A DNA stretch of 64,000 bases from Hyphomicrobiales bacterium (GTDB lineage: Bacteria > Pseudomonadota > Alphaproteobacteria > Rhizobiales > MH13). This document shows positions 9,113 through 19,656 of this stretch, one piece after another. The position numbers were made by a program, and so were the translations under genes. The stretch is from positions 1,409,192 through 1,473,191 of the forward strand of contig JAEPOK010000001.1 of assembly GCA_017642935.1 (NCBI GenBank). The letters run 5' to 3'. The notes beneath the pieces are model-generated. The model did no database searches, was not told where the DNA came from, and was given only the letters and a program-made list of their open reading frames with translations. Within the stretch, counting starts at the first letter, position 1. The number at the start of each line of letters is the position of its first letter.

Positions 9113-10567
9113 CTAGTGAATTTTGCGCTTCTTTGCCTTGGCCTCATAGGGGTTGCTGCCCTTGCGCATCAACACCCGAAGCGGCACACCCGGCAAATTG
9201 AACGTGTCGCGCAGGCCATTGACCAGGTAACGTGTGTAGCTACCGGGCAAAGCATCAGGCCGCGAACAGAACACCGCGAAGGTGGGCGGGCGAGCCTTGG
9301 CTTGCGTCATGTAGCGCAACTTCAGTCGTCGTCCTGCAACGGCCGGCGGCGGATGCTGTTGCAGCGCGGCGGTCAGCCAACGGTTGAGTGCCGCGGTTGA
9401 GATACGCGTGTTCCACACATCGTCCATCTTCAGCACGGCCTGCATCAGCGCTTCGGTACCCTTTCCGGTCAACCCTGACAGCGGGACCAGTGGCGCGCCA
9501 CGCACCTGCGGCAGCAGGCGGGCCAATTCTTCCTCGCACTCCTTGAGGAAAGAGCCCTTGTGTTTGACGAGGTCCCATTTGTTGAGACCAAACACCAGCG
9601 CCCTGCCCTCGCGGGCGACGAGGTCGGCGATTTGCAGATCCTGTTTTTCAAACGGGTGCTCGGCGTCCATCAAAATGACCACGCACTCGGCGAACTGGAT
9701 GGCGTGCAGCGCATCGGCCACGGATAGCTTTTCCAGCTTCTCCTGGACCTTGGCCTTACGGCGCATCCCAGCCGTGTCAAACAGCTTGAAGGGCCGTCCT
9801 TGAAACACCCAGTCGACGGAAATCGTGTCGCGGGTGATGCCCGCTTCTGGGCCGGTCAGCAAGCGATCATCGCCCAGCAACCTGTTCACCAACGTGGATT
9901 TACCGGCATTGGGGCGACCGACAATGGCAACCTGCAGCGGATGCGTTCGTGGTGCTGCCTCAATGATATCGGGCGCATCTTCGTCGTCCGGGTCCCACAC
10001 TGGTTCGACGAAATCGTCCGCCGTTTGTGGGCTGGCTGCGGCGTTCTCGGCCAGGCGCGTGAAGTGTTCATCCAACGCCTGAAACAGATCGGCCATGCCT
10101 TCGCCATGCTCGGCAGAGATGGCCACCGGCTCGCCAAGCCCGAGTTCATAGGCCTCGTAAAGGCCATCCATGCCCTTGCGGCCTTCCACCTTATTGGCGA
10201 CCAGGATCGTCTTATTGCCAAAGCGGCGCATCAGCGTGGCAAACTCCGAGTCAGTCGGCGTGAGGCCTGCGCGCGCGTCGATGATGAACAGACAGACATC
10301 GGCCTCATCAATCGCGCGTTCGGTTTGGGCGCGCATGCGGCCCTCAAGCGAGTTGGCGTCCGCCTCCTCAAGGCCGGCTGTATCGACCAGAGTGAACGCC
10401 AAATCGCCAAGCTTGGCATCGCCCTCGCGGCGATCACGGGTCACGCCAGGCGTGTCATCGACCAGCGCCAGGCGCTTGCCGACTAGCCGGTTAAACAGCG
10501 TCGATTTGCCAACATTCGGCCGCCCGACAATTGCAACAACTGGCGGGGTTGAAAAAGCGGTGGCCAT
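9113..10567 (-). CDS. der: Ribosome biogenesis GTPase Der (EngA)
   Basis: Essential GTPase acting in 50S subunit maturation. It has two tandem G domains: the first P-loop GRPNVGKST at residues 15-23 with DTPGVTRD, the second GRPNAGKST near residue 215 with [13 protein letters not shown]-terminal KH-like domain follows, ending in a basic tail KAKKRKIH. 484 residues, typical for alphaproteobacteria. It is the last gene of a minus-strand group with bamB, six bases from it, suggesting cotranscription. Confidence 0.96.
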   Translation of the reverse strand: MATAFSTPPVVAIVGRPNVGKSTLFNRLVGKRLALVDDTPGVTRDRREGDAKLGDLAFTLVDTAGLEEADANSLEGRMRAQTERAIDEADVCLFIIDARAGLTPTDSEFATLMRRFGNKTILVANKVEGRKGMDGLYEAYELGLGEPVAISAEHGEGMADLFQALDEHFTRLAENAAASPQTADDFVEPVWDPDDEDAPDIIEAAPRTHPLQVAIVGRPNAGKSTLVNRLLGDDRLLTGPEAGITRDTISVDWVFQGRPFKLFDTAGMRRKAKVQEKLEKLSVADALHAIQFAECVVILMDAEHPFEKQDLQIADLVAREGRALVFGLNKWDLVKHKGSFLKECEEELARLLPQVRGAPLVPLSGLTGKGTEALMQAVLKMDDVWNTRISTAALNRWLTAALQQHPPPAVAGRRLKLRYMTQAKARPPTFAVFCSRPDALPGSYTRYLVNGLRDTFNLPGVPLRVLMRKGSNPYEAKAKKRKIH

Positions 10568-10573
10568 AAGCGG

Positions 10574-11902
10574 TCAGTTCAGGGCGAGCAGCGTGCCGTC
10601 GGCAGCCAACGCCAGCATGCGTCCACCAGCCGCGATCGGCCGCAGGAAGATGTCCTCATTGACGCTGGTCGAGCCAAGTACCTCGCCTGTCGATGGGTTG
10701 ACCCGCAGCACATTGCCATCGCTCGACGCCAGGAACAGCACGTTGTCGGCAAGCGCAGGACCTGCCCATTTTTCCTGGCCTTCGCCGGTACCACCAGGCA
10801 GGCGAGTTGCCCACTGGATGTCGCCGGTGGAACGCGAAAGCGCCATCAGACGGCCTTCCAGGTCGATGAGGAAGATGACGTCTCCGGCCACGATGGGCGT
10901 GTGCACCGAACCTACATTGGTTTCCCACTGGCGGTTGCCGGAATCCAGGCCAACCGAAATCGTCCGTCCGCCAACGCCGGTGGCAATCACCGAGCCGCTT
11001 GCAATCACGGGGCTCGCCACAAGATCGCGTAAGCCCGACAGCGCCTGATAGCGCGCGCCTGTGACAACGGCGTCAGCCCAACGCGGTTCGCCATCGCTGG
11101 CATTCAGCGCGACAATTTCACCGGAGGAGTAGGGCACGATGACTGTGTTGCCGGACACCGCCGGTGTGCCAGAGCCGAGCAAGCCAGCCGTCGCGGGCAC
11201 GCCGCGGAAGCGCCAGCGCTCCGTCCCGTCGGTCGCAGACAGCGCAAGCAGCGTGTTGGATTGAGTGATCACATAGACCTGGTCGCCGGCAAAGGTCGGG
11301 GCCGATAGCGCTGGGGTATCAAGGTCAATGGCCCAGGCCGTCTGGCCAGAATTGGCATCCAGCGCAAAAAGCTGGCCGAAACCAGTGGCGGCAAACACGC
11401 GGCCCGCGCCAAACGCGACGCCTCCTGCTCCGACTTGGCCATCTTCGCCTTCCGGTCGCAGATCGCGGCGCCAGCTCTGACCGCCGCCAGACATGGCAAC
11501 CGCCGTCACATTGCCATTCGGATCGTAGACATAGGCCCGTCCGCCCGCGACCACCGGTAGTGCGGCCATGCGCACCTGACGACGGCCCGACACGATTCCC
11601 GCCTGCGCGCTCCAGGTTTGGGCGCCTGACAGGGAAACATGCCCCGGATTGTTGGCTGCATTGCCACCTGGCTGTGGCCAATCAATCGCGCCTGATGGGC
11701 CAGGGATCGAGACGGCGGTGTTGGTGACTGCCAGAACTGGGTCGGCAGCGCTACCCACGGCGCGGCGTTCACCGGGGATCGGCGGATCCTCACGATTGAA
11801 CGGGTTCAGACCGTCGAACGTATCGCCAATGCTACCGGCGCAGCCGGCGAGCATTGGGCCGACGCAAAGGGCAAGCGTGAGAGGTTTGAGGAAGGGACGC
11901 AT
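10574..11902 (-). CDS. bamB: Outer membrane assembly lipoprotein BamB (PQQ-like beta-propeller)
   Basis: Lipoprotein of the BAM complex that inserts beta-barrel proteins in the outer membrane. The N-terminus has a lipoprotein signal with lipobox LAGC (Cys21). The body consists of about seven or eight repeated blades with the pattern of PQQ-enzyme propellers (for example LFALDANSGQTAWAIDL, LLALSATDGTERWRF, LMALSRSTGDIQWA). 442 residues fits alphaproteobacterial BamB. It sits between der and the YfgM-like gene, the same neighbours as in many proteobacteria. Confidence 0.88.
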   Translation of the reverse strand: MRPFLKPLTLALCVGPMLAGCAGSIGDTFDGLNPFNREDPPIPGERRAVGSAADPVLAVTNTAVSIPGPSGAIDWPQPGGNAANNPGHVSLSGAQTWSAQAGIVSGRRQVRMAALPVVAGGRAYVYDPNGNVTAVAMSGGGQSWRRDLRPEGEDGQVGAGGVAFGAGRVFAATGFGQLFALDANSGQTAWAIDLDTPALSAPTFAGDQVYVITQSNTLLALSATDGTERWRFRGVPATAGLLGSGTPAVSGNTVIVPYSSGEIVALNASDGEPRWADAVVTGARYQALSGLRDLVASPVIASGSVIATGVGGRTISVGLDSGNRQWETNVGSVHTPIVAGDVIFLIDLEGRLMALSRSTGDIQWATRLPGGTGEGQEKWAGPALADNVLFLASSDGNVLRVNPSTGEVLGSTSVNEDIFLRPIAAGGRMLALAADGTLLALN

Positions 11903-11917
11903 GAACTTTAATCCTCG

Positions 11918-12583
11918 TTAGCTTCCGACCGCGCTGGTGCCATCGCTGGCCAGCACATCGAGCGCGACACGGGCGCGCGAGCGCACCGGTTCGGGGCTGG
12001 CGAAATCACCAACCAATTCCAAAAAGAGCGCCAGCGCTTGCTCGCGATTGCCGGCTTTCATGGCCGCAAAGGCGCGAATTTCCCGGGCCGAATGGGAGAA
12101 GGGGTTGGTGTCTTCCGATAGTGGCAACAGCAGTCCTTCGATGTCGGCGGCAGCACCATGGTCCAGAAGCAAATAGCCCAAGCGGATGCGCGCGACATCG
12201 CGCACCAGCGGGTCAATGCCGCCATCATCCACGAGTGCCTGGAAACCGGCGATGGCGCCTTGGTAATTCTCGTCCTGCGCCAAGGTGCTGGCAGCGCGAA
12301 ATCGCGCCAGGGCTGCATAGCCACCGGGGCCGTCAGCGGCGATCGCATCGAAAGCTTCAAGCCCAGCTTGCGGGTCCTGTTCAACCAGCGCGATGGCATC
12401 CAGGAAATTGTCACCGGCCGATGCCGCCTGCGAGGTCGTATAGGCATCGTAGCCTCGCCAGGCGGCCACGCCGAGCACCAAAACAATGGCACCGCCAATG
12501 ACGTATTTGCCGAAGCGGTCCCACATCCGCTTGGCGCGGTCCTTGCGGATGTCTTCTTCGATTTCACTGAAAATATCGGTCAT
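11918..12583 (-). CDS. YfgM-like tetratricopeptide membrane protein
   Basis: In E. coli YfgM is an inner-membrane TPR protein at the Sec translocon with PpiD. This product (221 residues) has a cytoplasmic acidic/basic stretch TDIFSEIEEDIRKDRAKR, one membrane helix YVIGGAIVLVLGVAAW, then helical repeats (YAALARFRAASTLAQ, AFAAMKAGNREQALALF). Start ATG 12583 is preferred over the longer open frame because MTDIFSEI is a family-like start. Gene order with bamB and der supports the assignment. Confidence 0.8.
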   Translation of the reverse strand: MTDIFSEIEEDIRKDRAKRMWDRFGKYVIGGAIVLVLGVAAWRGYDAYTTSQAASAGDNFLDAIALVEQDPQAGLEAFDAIAADGPGGYAALARFRAASTLAQDENYQGAIAGFQALVDDGGIDPLVRDVARIRLGYLLLDHGAAADIEGLLLPLSEDTNPFSHSAREIRAFAAMKAGNREQALALFLELVGDFASPEPVRSRARVALDVLASDGTSAVGS

Positions 12584-12740
12584 GAAGTGGGCGTTGGACC
12601 TTCTAATAGGCGGGCGGCTAGAAACGTGCGCCGGACCATAATGTTCAAAGCGCAGCACTGCAATCTGGCTGGACAGACCGCAGAGCGCAGTGTGGCGACA
12701 TGGTTACGCTTTTAAGGCGTAGGAATGACTGGTGACGGCG

Positions 12741-13562
12741 CTATTTCTGCTTTCGGGCATAAACATGGTCAGGCCCGGGAAAAGATCGGTCGCGCACCGC
12801 ATCGGCATAATTGGTGACAGCCTCTTGGATGTGTTCGCGGATCGATCCAAATTTTTGGACGAATTTCGGCGTCCAATCATTGAGGCCGAGCATGTCCTCA
12901 AGCACCAAGATTTGTCCGTCGCAGGCCGGCGATGCGCCGATGCCGATGGTGACGGTTGGGATTTCCTCGGTGATCTTACGTGCCACCGGCTCGACAGTGC
13001 CTTCAATCACCATGGCAAAGGCGCCAGCATCGGAGATCGCCCAGGCGTCGCGCTCGGTCTGCGCCTGGTTTTCCTCTGATTTGCCCTGAACGCGGAAGCC
13101 GCCCATCGTGTTGATTGCCTGCGGCGTCAGGCCGATATGGCCCATCACCGGGATGCCACGGCGGACCAGAAACTCCACCGTTTCGGCCATATGCTCGCCG
13201 CCTTCCATCTTGATGGCGCCGGCGCCGGTTTCCTTCATCACGCGGCTAGCCGAATGGAACGCCTCTTCTTTGCTCGCCTCATAGGAGCCGAACGGCATAT
13301 CGACAACGACCAGCGCCTGTTTGGACCCGCGCATCACCGCCAGCCCCTGCACGATCATCATGTCGAGGGTCACCGGCACCGTCGATTCCATGCCGTGCAT
13401 CACCATGCCCAGCGAATCGCCGACCAGAATGAAATCAACGTGTTCATCGAGAATCGAAGCGGTGTGGGCGTGGTAAGCGGTGAGCGCGACGACCGGATCG
13501 CCGTTCTTGCGCTTAGCGATATCGACCGCCGTAATACGGCGCTTGGCAGACTGAACAGACAT
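12741..13562 (-). CDS. panB: 3-methyl-2-oxobutanoate hydroxymethyltransferase
   Basis: First step of pantothenate synthesis: transfers a hydroxymethyl group from methylene-tetrahydrofolate to 2-oxoisovalerate. Signatures include [34 protein letters not shown] with the metal-binding Asp, [21 protein letters not shown], and [13 protein letters not shown]. 273 residues, normal length. panC was not found in the window. Upstream neighbour nnrU-like gene lies 36 bases away on the same strand. Confidence 0.95.
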   Translation of the reverse strand: MSVQSAKRRITAVDIAKRKNGDPVVALTAYHAHTASILDEHVDFILVGDSLGMVMHGMESTVPVTLDMMIVQGLAVMRGSKQALVVVDMPFGSYEASKEEAFHSASRVMKETGAGAIKMEGGEHMAETVEFLVRRGIPVMGHIGLTPQAINTMGGFRVQGKSEENQAQTERDAWAISDAGAFAMVIEGTVEPVARKITEEIPTVTIGIGASPACDGQILVLEDMLGLNDWTPKFVQKFGSIREHIQEAVTNYADAVRDRSFPGPDHVYARKQK

Positions 13563-13598
13563 CAGGAAAGCTCGATTTGGAAGACGGGTCGCAGGCTC

Positions 13599-14168
13599 TT
13601 AGCCGATTGGGGCGACGCCGAACAGCCATTGATGACCCCATAGAAGCAGGAAGACCCAGGCACCCGTCCCAACCAACACGGCAATGATGTCGCCTGTCCA
13701 GCCTGAGGGTGCAACCGGATCGGGCTCGCCGCGACGCTTCACCGAGATGCGGTCAACAATCGCCCAGACGAGGAATGACCCAAACAGAACCAAGTGCACC
13801 CCGAGGCCATTGGCGAGCAAATGCGCCAGCGCCCAGACTTTGATCGCAACCAGCATTGGATGTTTCAGCCGGGCTTTCAGCTTTGAGGGAACATAGGCAG
13901 CGACAAGAAAAATCAGCGCCGGAAGCATCAGCACGACCGCGATGTGACGCGCCCATACGGGCGGCGCCCAAACGAAGCCGAGCCCCGCCTTGGCATCTTG
14001 GTAGCCGTAGATGATGGCCACAAACGAAACCAGCGAAACCAGCGTGTAGATGCCCTTCCAAGCGCCCTCGCCGTAGGACGCTACAAGGCGGTTGCGGGTG
14101 TCGAAAGCGAAAATGCGTGCTGAGTGCACGCCAAGAAAGACGATCAATCCGCCGAAAAACGCGACCAT
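13599..14168 (-). CDS. NnrU family membrane protein
   Basis: Five or six hydrophobic segments in 189 residues, starting MVAFFGGLIVFLGVHSAR and with the family-typical FRIH/WARHI-like segments (PPVWARHIAVVLMLPALIFLVA, LKHPMLVAIKVWALAHLLANG). NnrU was first linked to nitrite/nitric-oxide reductase gene clusters and is related to NnrS/isoprenoid-type membrane reductases. No denitrification gene is nearby, so the role here is unknown. The conserved His residues in HSAR, WARH and KHP may bind haem; that is inference. Confidence 0.78.
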   Translation of the reverse strand: MVAFFGGLIVFLGVHSARIFAFDTRNRLVASYGEGAWKGIYTLVSLVSFVAIIYGYQDAKAGLGFVWAPPVWARHIAVVLMLPALIFLVAAYVPSKLKARLKHPMLVAIKVWALAHLLANGLGVHLVLFGSFLVWAIVDRISVKRRGEPDPVAPSGWTGDIIAVLVGTGAWVFLLLWGHQWLFGVAPIG

Positions 14169-14340
14169 CCAGGCCTCTCCTTGCCTCTAATTGTTGCCCG
14201 CACGCATCAACGCACGCGATTGTGACAGCCATCACGGCGCGCGATGCAAAGCTCGGGTTTACCCAACGTCCACGCTTGTGTTGCATTATGCCTTGCTAGC
14301 AGCAAGAGTTCCGCGTGCGGCGATTGTGGAGATGTGTGTG

Positions 14341-14772
14341 ATGTTCTCTCGAGTTCTGATGACCGTGATGGCCTTTGGCGTGGCCAGCCTTTTTGCGCTC
14401 CCGCAGGCACAGGCCTCGGTGATCGCCAAAGTCGATCTGTCCGAACAGCGCATGCAAGTGATCGTCGATGGCGAAGTGCTGCACGAATGGAATATCTCCT
14501 CCGGTCGGCAGGGCTATTCCACCCCGACCGGCACATGGCGGCCGTTGCGCATGCACACAATGTGGCGCTCGCGCACCTACAACAATGCGCCGATGCCCCA
14601 TGCAATCTTCTTTCAGGGTGGATATGCTTTCCACGCGACCAGCGCGATTGGCCGTCTCGGCAGCCGCGCCTCGCATGGGTGCATCCGCCTGCACCCAGAC
14701 AATGCGCGCGCATTGTTTGCGCTGGTTCAAGATTACGGACCACACCGCACGCGCATTCAAATCACGCAGTAG
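14341..14772 (+). CDS. L,D-transpeptidase (YkuD domain)
   Basis: Cell-wall enzyme forming 3-3 cross-links or attaching proteins to peptidoglycan. The 143-residue product has a signal peptide (MFSRVLMTVMAFGVASLFALPQAQA) and a compact YkuD domain with the catalytic motif: His in FHATSAIG, then SRASHGCIRL with Cys114. There is no LysM or other peptidoglycan-binding domain. ATG 14341 has GTGGAG nine bases upstream. ATG 14332 is possible. The DksA-like gene begins two bases after its stop. Confidence 0.9.
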   Translation: MFSRVLMTVMAFGVASLFALPQAQASVIAKVDLSEQRMQVIVDGEVLHEWNISSGRQGYSTPTGTWRPLRMHTMWRSRTYNNAPMPHAIFFQGGYAFHATSAIGRLGSRASHGCIRLHPDNARALFALVQDYGPHRTRIQITQ

Positions 14773-14774
14773 AC

Positions 14775-15104
14775 ATGGACGTTCGCGCACGGCTGATAGC
14801 TCTGCGTGAAACGTTGCTTGCCGAGAGCGAAGCTACGGCCGAGGATCGTGCGCCCGTAGCGCTGGACCAGCAATCGGTCGGGCGCCTCTCACGCATGGAT
14901 GCCATGGCCGGGCAGAATATGGCCGCAGCGAGCGAACGTGCACGCAAGGCACAAATCGTCAAAATCGATGCTGCTTTACGCCGCCTTGATGATGGCGACT
15001 ATGGCTATTGCACCAACTGTGATGAGCCCATTGCACCAAAGCGCCTAGACGCCGACCCTACGGCCAGCCTTTGCATCACCTGCCAATGTGCCCGCGAGGG
15101 TTAG
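14775..15104 (+). CDS. DksA/TraR-type zinc-finger protein
   Basis: Small (109 residues) member of the DksA/TraR family, which acts on RNA polymerase through the secondary channel. A helical part with RLIALRETLLAESEATA is followed by the C4 zinc finger YCTNCDEPIAPKRLDADPTA...CITC. It is shorter than canonical DksA (about 140-150) and lacks the long N-terminal region, so it is more like the TraR/YbiI subgroup. It starts two bases after the L,D-transpeptidase stop, so the two genes are likely coupled. The 3' end overlaps the convergent Usp gene by four bases. Confidence 0.85.
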   Translation: MDVRARLIALRETLLAESEATAEDRAPVALDQQSVGRLSRMDAMAGQNMAAASERARKAQIVKIDAALRRLDDGDYGYCTNCDEPIAPKRLDADPTASLCITCQCAREG

Positions 15105-15973
15105 GGCCTAACCAGTAGCACTGGTGCGTGGACTGTGCGGATCATGGCCGTGGTGGTTGAACCGACAATCAGGGTGCGCAGCGGCGAGTGGCCATAAGCG
15201 CCCATGACCAAAAACCCATCGGGGTTGGCTTTCATAGTCTCGCCGATCACCGTTTCCGGTGCGCCATCCCTGCGAATGACCTCGCCTGCCCGCTCATGCG
15301 ATGCGAGTAAGGCCGTGGCCTGCTCGACCAGTTTGCGGTGGCGGGCGTCATCGCCGCCAGCGATCACAACCTCCAACGGCAGGTCTGCGAAAAGCACTGA
15401 CATTGCCGCAAAGGTGAGCGCCGCCGTCGAGGCACCACCGCCATCGAAAGCGACGAGGATTTTGGTCGGATTGCTGGTCGCCAGATCAGGCCCACGGCTC
15501 GACGCGACGACCACAGGCTTGTGGCTGGCGCGCACGACGCGCTCAACCTTGGAACCAATATGGCCCTTGGCGAAATCCGCTGATCCGCCGCGCTTGCCGA
15601 TCACGATGAGGTCAGCGTCGGCTTCGCGCTCGGTGATGGTCTCGACGATACCGCCATGGCGGTGGGTGAGCTCGATGTCGGTGACACCGAGGCCTTCGAC
15701 ATGGTCCTTCGCGCTTTCCAACAGCACCCGCCCACGCTCGATGGCTAACTTGCCTTCGGCTTCATCAAGGCGGGTCAGCTCTTCCAGAAGCGAGGATTTC
15801 ACGCCCAATCCTATTGCCCCTGACAAATCCTTGCGGGAGGCGGCAGCGTTGGTGCGCTGGATGGCATGCAGCAGTTCGACGCTGGCATCCAGCCGCTTGG
15901 CCGACCAGGCCGCCAGATTGCAGACCCGCGCCGCATAAGGGGAAGCGTCAATGCACGCCAGAATGTGTTTCAT
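15101..15973 (-). CDS. Universal stress protein, tandem UspA domains
   Basis: 290 residues contain two Usp domains (about 1-150 and 155-290). The first starts KHILACIDASPYAARV and carries the ATP-type loop GKRGGSADFAKGHIGSKVERV. The second starts TKILVAFDGGGAS and ends with MGAYGHSPLRTLIVGSTT, also a G-x2-G-x9-G-S/T type nucleotide loop. Located eleven bases upstream of the SulP gene and probably in one transcript with it; Usp-SulP pairs are known in several bacteria. Confidence 0.9.
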   Translation of the reverse strand: MKHILACIDASPYAARVCNLAAWSAKRLDASVELLHAIQRTNAAASRKDLSGAIGLGVKSSLLEELTRLDEAEGKLAIERGRVLLESAKDHVEGLGVTDIELTHRHGGIVETITEREADADLIVIGKRGGSADFAKGHIGSKVERVVRASHKPVVVASSRGPDLATSNPTKILVAFDGGGASTAALTFAAMSVLFADLPLEVVIAGGDDARHRKLVEQATALLASHERAGEVIRRDGAPETVIGETMKANPDGFLVMGAYGHSPLRTLIVGSTTTAMIRTVHAPVLLVRP

Positions 15974-15984
15974 GAATGGGATCC

Positions 15985-17469
15985 TTAGTGGCCGGGCGCG
16001 GCGGAATCGGCGCCTTCTTTGTCGTGTTCGCCAAAGCGTTGGACCATCATCGCGCTCTTTTCATTGAGACCGATCACGTCAACGCTCGCGCCCTCGCGGC
16101 GGAATTTGAGTATCGCTTTGTCGAGAATGCCAACGGCTGAAATGTCCCAAAAATGGGCTTTCGAGACATCGATGACCACACGATCAAGAACTTCCTTGAA
16201 GTCGAAGGCGTCGGCGAAACGTTCGGTGGACGCGAAGAACACCTCGCCGGAAACGTAGTAGGTGCGCGTGCGCTCATCGCTCGAAAGGGTCGAGGTGACG
16301 TTGAAAAGTCCCCTCACCTTCGACGCAAAGAAGAGCCCGGACAGGATCACGCCAGCGGCAACGCCCTGTGCCAGGTCGTGCGTCCAGACCACGACGACCA
16401 CCGTCACCACCATGACAACGGATGACTGCCACGGGTGCGTGCGCAAATCGCGGATCGACTTCCAGGAGAAGGTACCGATGGAAACCATGATCATGACGGC
16501 GACCAGCGAGGGCATTGGGATTTGGCTGACGAATGGGCCAAGGACCACGATCAGGAACAACAAGAATGTACCGGCCACGAACGTGGAAAGACGGGTCGAG
16601 CCGCCGGATTTCACGTTGATCACCGACTGGCCGATCATCGCGCAACCACCCATGCCGCCGAAGAAACCGGTGACGAAGTTCGCCAGGCCCTGCGCCTTGG
16701 ATTCTTGCGCTTTGTCGGACGGGGTGTCGGTAAGATCGTCAACGATCTGCGCCGTCATCATGGATTCAAGCAGGCCAACGGCCGCCATGGTCAGCGAAAA
16801 CGGGAAGATGATTTGCAGCGTTTCCCAGGTGAACGGCACGTTGGGAATGAAGAAATGCGGGAACGCATCGGGCAGCTGACCCATGTCGCCCACCGTGTTC
16901 ACCTCCCAGCCGAGCGCCAGCGCCAAGGCGGTCAGCACGACGATCGCCACCAGGGGCGATGGGATCGCTTTGGTGAGGTAGGGGAACAGATAGATGATCG
17001 CCAAACCACCGGCCACCATCGGGTAGGTCAGCCAGGTCACGTCTACCAGTTGCGGTATCTGGGCGATGAAGATGAGGATCGCCAGCGCGTTGACGAAACC
17101 GGTCACCACCGAGCGCGAGACAAATTGCATGAGCAGATCGAGCCGCAGGAAACCGGCAATCACCTGCAAAATGCCCATTAGGATCGTGGCGGCAAACAGG
17201 TACTCCACGCCATGGTCGCGCACCAACGGCACCACCAGAACGGCGATCGCGGCGGTGGCGGCTGAGATCATGCCTGGCCGACCGCCTGTTAGCGCGCAAA
17301 TGACGGCGATCGAAAAGGAGGCGTAGAGGCCCACTTTCGGATCAACGCCAGCAATGATGGAAAAGCCGATCGCTTCGGGGATCAGCGCGAGGGCAACGAC
17401 AATGCCCGCAAGAATGTCGCCGCGCGGGTTGGACAACCACTCGCGCCGCAGCGTTGTGAGGGAAAGCAT
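15985..17469 (-). CDS. SulP family anion transporter with STAS domain
   Basis: Inner-membrane anion permease (sulfate, bicarbonate or other anions). N-terminal consensus [28 protein letters not shown] is typical, followed by about a dozen membrane segments to residue 390 and a C-terminal STAS domain ([12 protein letters not shown]... to [22 protein letters not shown]). 494 residues, slightly short because the STAS domain is compact. The substrate cannot be assigned from sequence; with a thiosulfate-type transporter nearby, sulfate is possible, and bicarbonate is an alternative. Confidence 0.88.
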   Translation of the reverse strand: MLSLTTLRREWLSNPRGDILAGIVVALALIPEAIGFSIIAGVDPKVGLYASFSIAVICALTGGRPGMISAATAAIAVLVVPLVRDHGVEYLFAATILMGILQVIAGFLRLDLLMQFVSRSVVTGFVNALAILIFIAQIPQLVDVTWLTYPMVAGGLAIIYLFPYLTKAIPSPLVAIVVLTALALALGWEVNTVGDMGQLPDAFPHFFIPNVPFTWETLQIIFPFSLTMAAVGLLESMMTAQIVDDLTDTPSDKAQESKAQGLANFVTGFFGGMGGCAMIGQSVINVKSGGSTRLSTFVAGTFLLFLIVVLGPFVSQIPMPSLVAVMIMVSIGTFSWKSIRDLRTHPWQSSVVMVVTVVVVVWTHDLAQGVAAGVILSGLFFASKVRGLFNVTSTLSSDERTRTYYVSGEVFFASTERFADAFDFKEVLDRVVIDVSKAHFWDISAVGILDKAILKFRREGASVDVIGLNEKSAMMVQRFGEHDKEGADSAAPGH

Positions 17470-17599
17470 CTGGGTCCTGACCGGCGCCTGCTCACGCCGT
17501 CACGATTGGGGGGAAACAATGAAGGTATCGCGGCCTGCTAGCAGATCAATCTCCGCGTGGCGAGGGCTCTGCGCGCATGGGAGACAGGACGTGAACGCA

Positions 17600-17631
17600 A
17601 ATCGGCGCCGCGATGGCTCACGGCGCCGATT
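17600..17631 (-). terminator. GC-rich hairpin between the chemoreceptor and SulP genes
   Basis: An 11-bp perfect stem (AATCGGCGCCG, 17600-17610, with CGGCGCCGATT, 17621-17631) and a 10-base loop. It lies 25 bases past the stop of the chemoreceptor gene on the minus strand. There is no long T run, so it may be a weak terminator or an mRNA 3'-end stabiliser. Confidence 0.55.
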
Positions 17632-17655
17632 GTGAAGTTTCTCAAGCCCAGTAGG

Positions 17656-19656
17656 TTAGGCCGCCTGGATCGTCCTCAAGAATGTGTCGATATTGACCTT
17701 CAGGTCCTCGGCCTCTTTGGCGAGTTCGGTCGATCCGCCGAGCACCTGTGTAGCCGCAGCGCCGGTCTGTTGCGTCGCCTGGCTGACGCCGGAGATCGTC
17801 GAGGACACGCTCTGCGTTCCCATTGCCGCCTGTTGAACGTTGGAGGCGATCTCCTGCGTTGCTGCGCCCTGCTCGTCCACTGACGACGCAATGGCGGTGG
17901 CGATTGTGTCCATGGACTTGATCTTCTCTGAGATGGCTTCGATCGACGTCACCGAGGCCTCCGTGGACGACTGAATGTCCGTGATCAAACCTGAAATCTG
18001 ATCGGTGGCGCGGCTGGTTTGTTCGGCAAGTCCCTTCACCTCCGAGGCGACGACGGCAAAGCCGCGACCCGCTTCGCCGGCGCGAGCGGCCTCGATGGTG
18101 GCGTTCAGGGCCAACAGGTTGGTTTGCTCGGCAATGTCCTGGATCAGGCTGACGACTTCGCCGATCTTCTGTGCGGCCTGCACCAGCGAGTTGACCTGAT
18201 CACCGGTATCTTTCGCCTGCTCAACGGCGGAGCGGGACATCTCTGCCGACTCGTTCACTTGGCGGCTGATCTCAGCAATGGAAGCAGACAGCTCTTCAGC
18301 GGCACTGGCAACCGTCTGCACATTGGACGTTGCCTCTTCGGAGGAGCTGGCGACCGTCGTCGATTTGCTCGACGTGTCCTCGGCAAGCGCTGACAGCGAC
18401 TGAGCCGATTGCTGCATTTGACTTGCCGACTGAGTGACCTTGCCGATCGACTGGGTGGCCGCTGCCTCGAACTGCTCCACGGCTTCCAACACCACCGCTT
18501 GGCGGCGTTCCTTGTCGGCCTGCTCCTCGGCCTGAGAGGCACGCAAGTCTCTGCCTTCGATCATATTGTCTTTGAAAACCTGCACCGCCTGCCCCATGTC
18601 GCCGATCTCGTCGGACCGCTCGCGGCCGGGAACCTCGACCTCCAGATTGTCGTCAGCCAACTGACGCATGGCCGACGTCATGGACGAGATTGCGCCCGAA
18701 AGGCTGCGCGACATGAAAAAGGCGATGACTGCGCCGGCAAGCACGATGGCTGCACCGACAATGGCGGTAACCGTCATGTTACGGCTGAAGCGCTCGGTGA
18801 GAACCGGTCCGAGATCGTTCTGAACGGAAACCTGGGCATGTTCAGCCTCAACTGCGGCATTGTCGATGCGCGGGCCAACAACATCAAGCTGCTCGGCATA
18901 AATGGCGTTGCGTGCCTGAATGATGCTGGAGATGCGAGCGAACGATTGTTCATAGGCATCAAGACCAGCTTGAGCCTCTTGAATGAGCGCGCGGCGGCGC
19001 GGATTTTGCAGCTCAAGCAACACCTCTTGCAACTGATCGCGCGTAGCCGCCAGTTCCTGTCCCGCGCGTTGCTTGGCTTCCTCATCGTTAGAGAGCAGAT
19101 ATTCCTGCACGTAAAACCGTCCGAGCATGAGGCTTTGCTGCGCCCGGCCGGTGAAAAACGCGGCATCTGGGTCCTGATCGCGGTAGGCACTTTCCATCAC
19201 GTCGGTGAGCGCTTGGCGAATGGCGATACCGGTCGGCGAAAGGTGGGTGTTGAACTCCTCATGGCGTTGCTGCTGCAGTGCGATGGCCTGCTCGAAGCCG
19301 GCGGCATAGTCTCTGCCATCGGCCATGATCTGATCGAGAATCTCTGCCTGTTCGCTCGTCACACCGATGTCCAAGAGACCTTGGCCATAGTCATTCAGCT
19401 TGGCCATCTCATCCTGCACGGTGACCAGAGTCTGCGGATCGTCAACGGTACGGAACTTCATGACCGCCAGACGCGCGTGCGTGATGGCCAAGGCTATTTC
19501 GGCAAAGCCAACAGAGGCCCGGCCATTGGTGCGGTATTGAAGAAAGGAATCATTGGATGATTGGCTGTTGACGAAGCTGAAGCCTGCCAAACAAGCGACG
19601 AGCGCAAGCACGGCACCGAAGCCCAAAAAGAGTTTGTTTTGAATGGATAAGCGCAT
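17656..19656 (-). CDS. Methyl-accepting chemotaxis protein
   Basis: Membrane chemoreceptor that signals to CheA/CheW. 666 residues: first membrane helix at 8-28, a helical periplasmic sensor of about 270 residues (long enough for a helical bimodular HBM-type sensor), second helix near [15 protein letters not shown], a HAMP segment ([21 protein letters not shown]) and the cytoplasmic signalling tip [22 protein letters not shown] 19656 is chosen because CTAAGGGGGAAACC gives a good ribosome binding site. No che genes are in the window. Ligand unknown. Confidence 0.93.
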   Translation of the reverse strand: MRLSIQNKLFLGFGAVLALVACLAGFSFVNSQSSNDSFLQYRTNGRASVGFAEIALAITHARLAVMKFRTVDDPQTLVTVQDEMAKLNDYGQGLLDIGVTSEQAEILDQIMADGRDYAAGFEQAIALQQQRHEEFNTHLSPTGIAIRQALTDVMESAYRDQDPDAAFFTGRAQQSLMLGRFYVQEYLLSNDEEAKQRAGQELAATRDQLQEVLLELQNPRRRALIQEAQAGLDAYEQSFARISSIIQARNAIYAEQLDVVGPRIDNAAVEAEHAQVSVQNDLGPVLTERFSRNMTVTAIVGAAIVLAGAVIAFFMSRSLSGAISSMTSAMRQLADDNLEVEVPGRERSDEIGDMGQAVQVFKDNMIEGRDLRASQAEEQADKERRQAVVLEAVEQFEAAATQSIGKVTQSASQMQQSAQSLSALAEDTSSKSTTVASSSEEATSNVQTVASAAEELSASIAEISRQVNESAEMSRSAVEQAKDTGDQVNSLVQAAQKIGEVVSLIQDIAEQTNLLALNATIEAARAGEAGRGFAVVASEVKGLAEQTSRATDQISGLITDIQSSTEASVTSIEAISEKIKSMDTIATAIASSVDEQGAATQEIASNVQQAAMGTQSVSSTISGVSQATQQTGAAATQVLGGSTELAKEAEDLKVNIDTFLRTIQAA

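Noticed and set aside
16435-17181. Plus-strand open frame of 248 codons rich in His, Asp, Arg and Gln
   Set aside because: It lies antisense to the SulP transporter; repeated HDDHRH-type composition is typical of an antisense frame of membrane-helix codons.
18409-19560. Plus-strand open frame of 383 codons opposite the chemoreceptor
   Set aside because: The minus-strand product is a complete chemoreceptor with intact signalling tip; the plus frame has no recognised domain.
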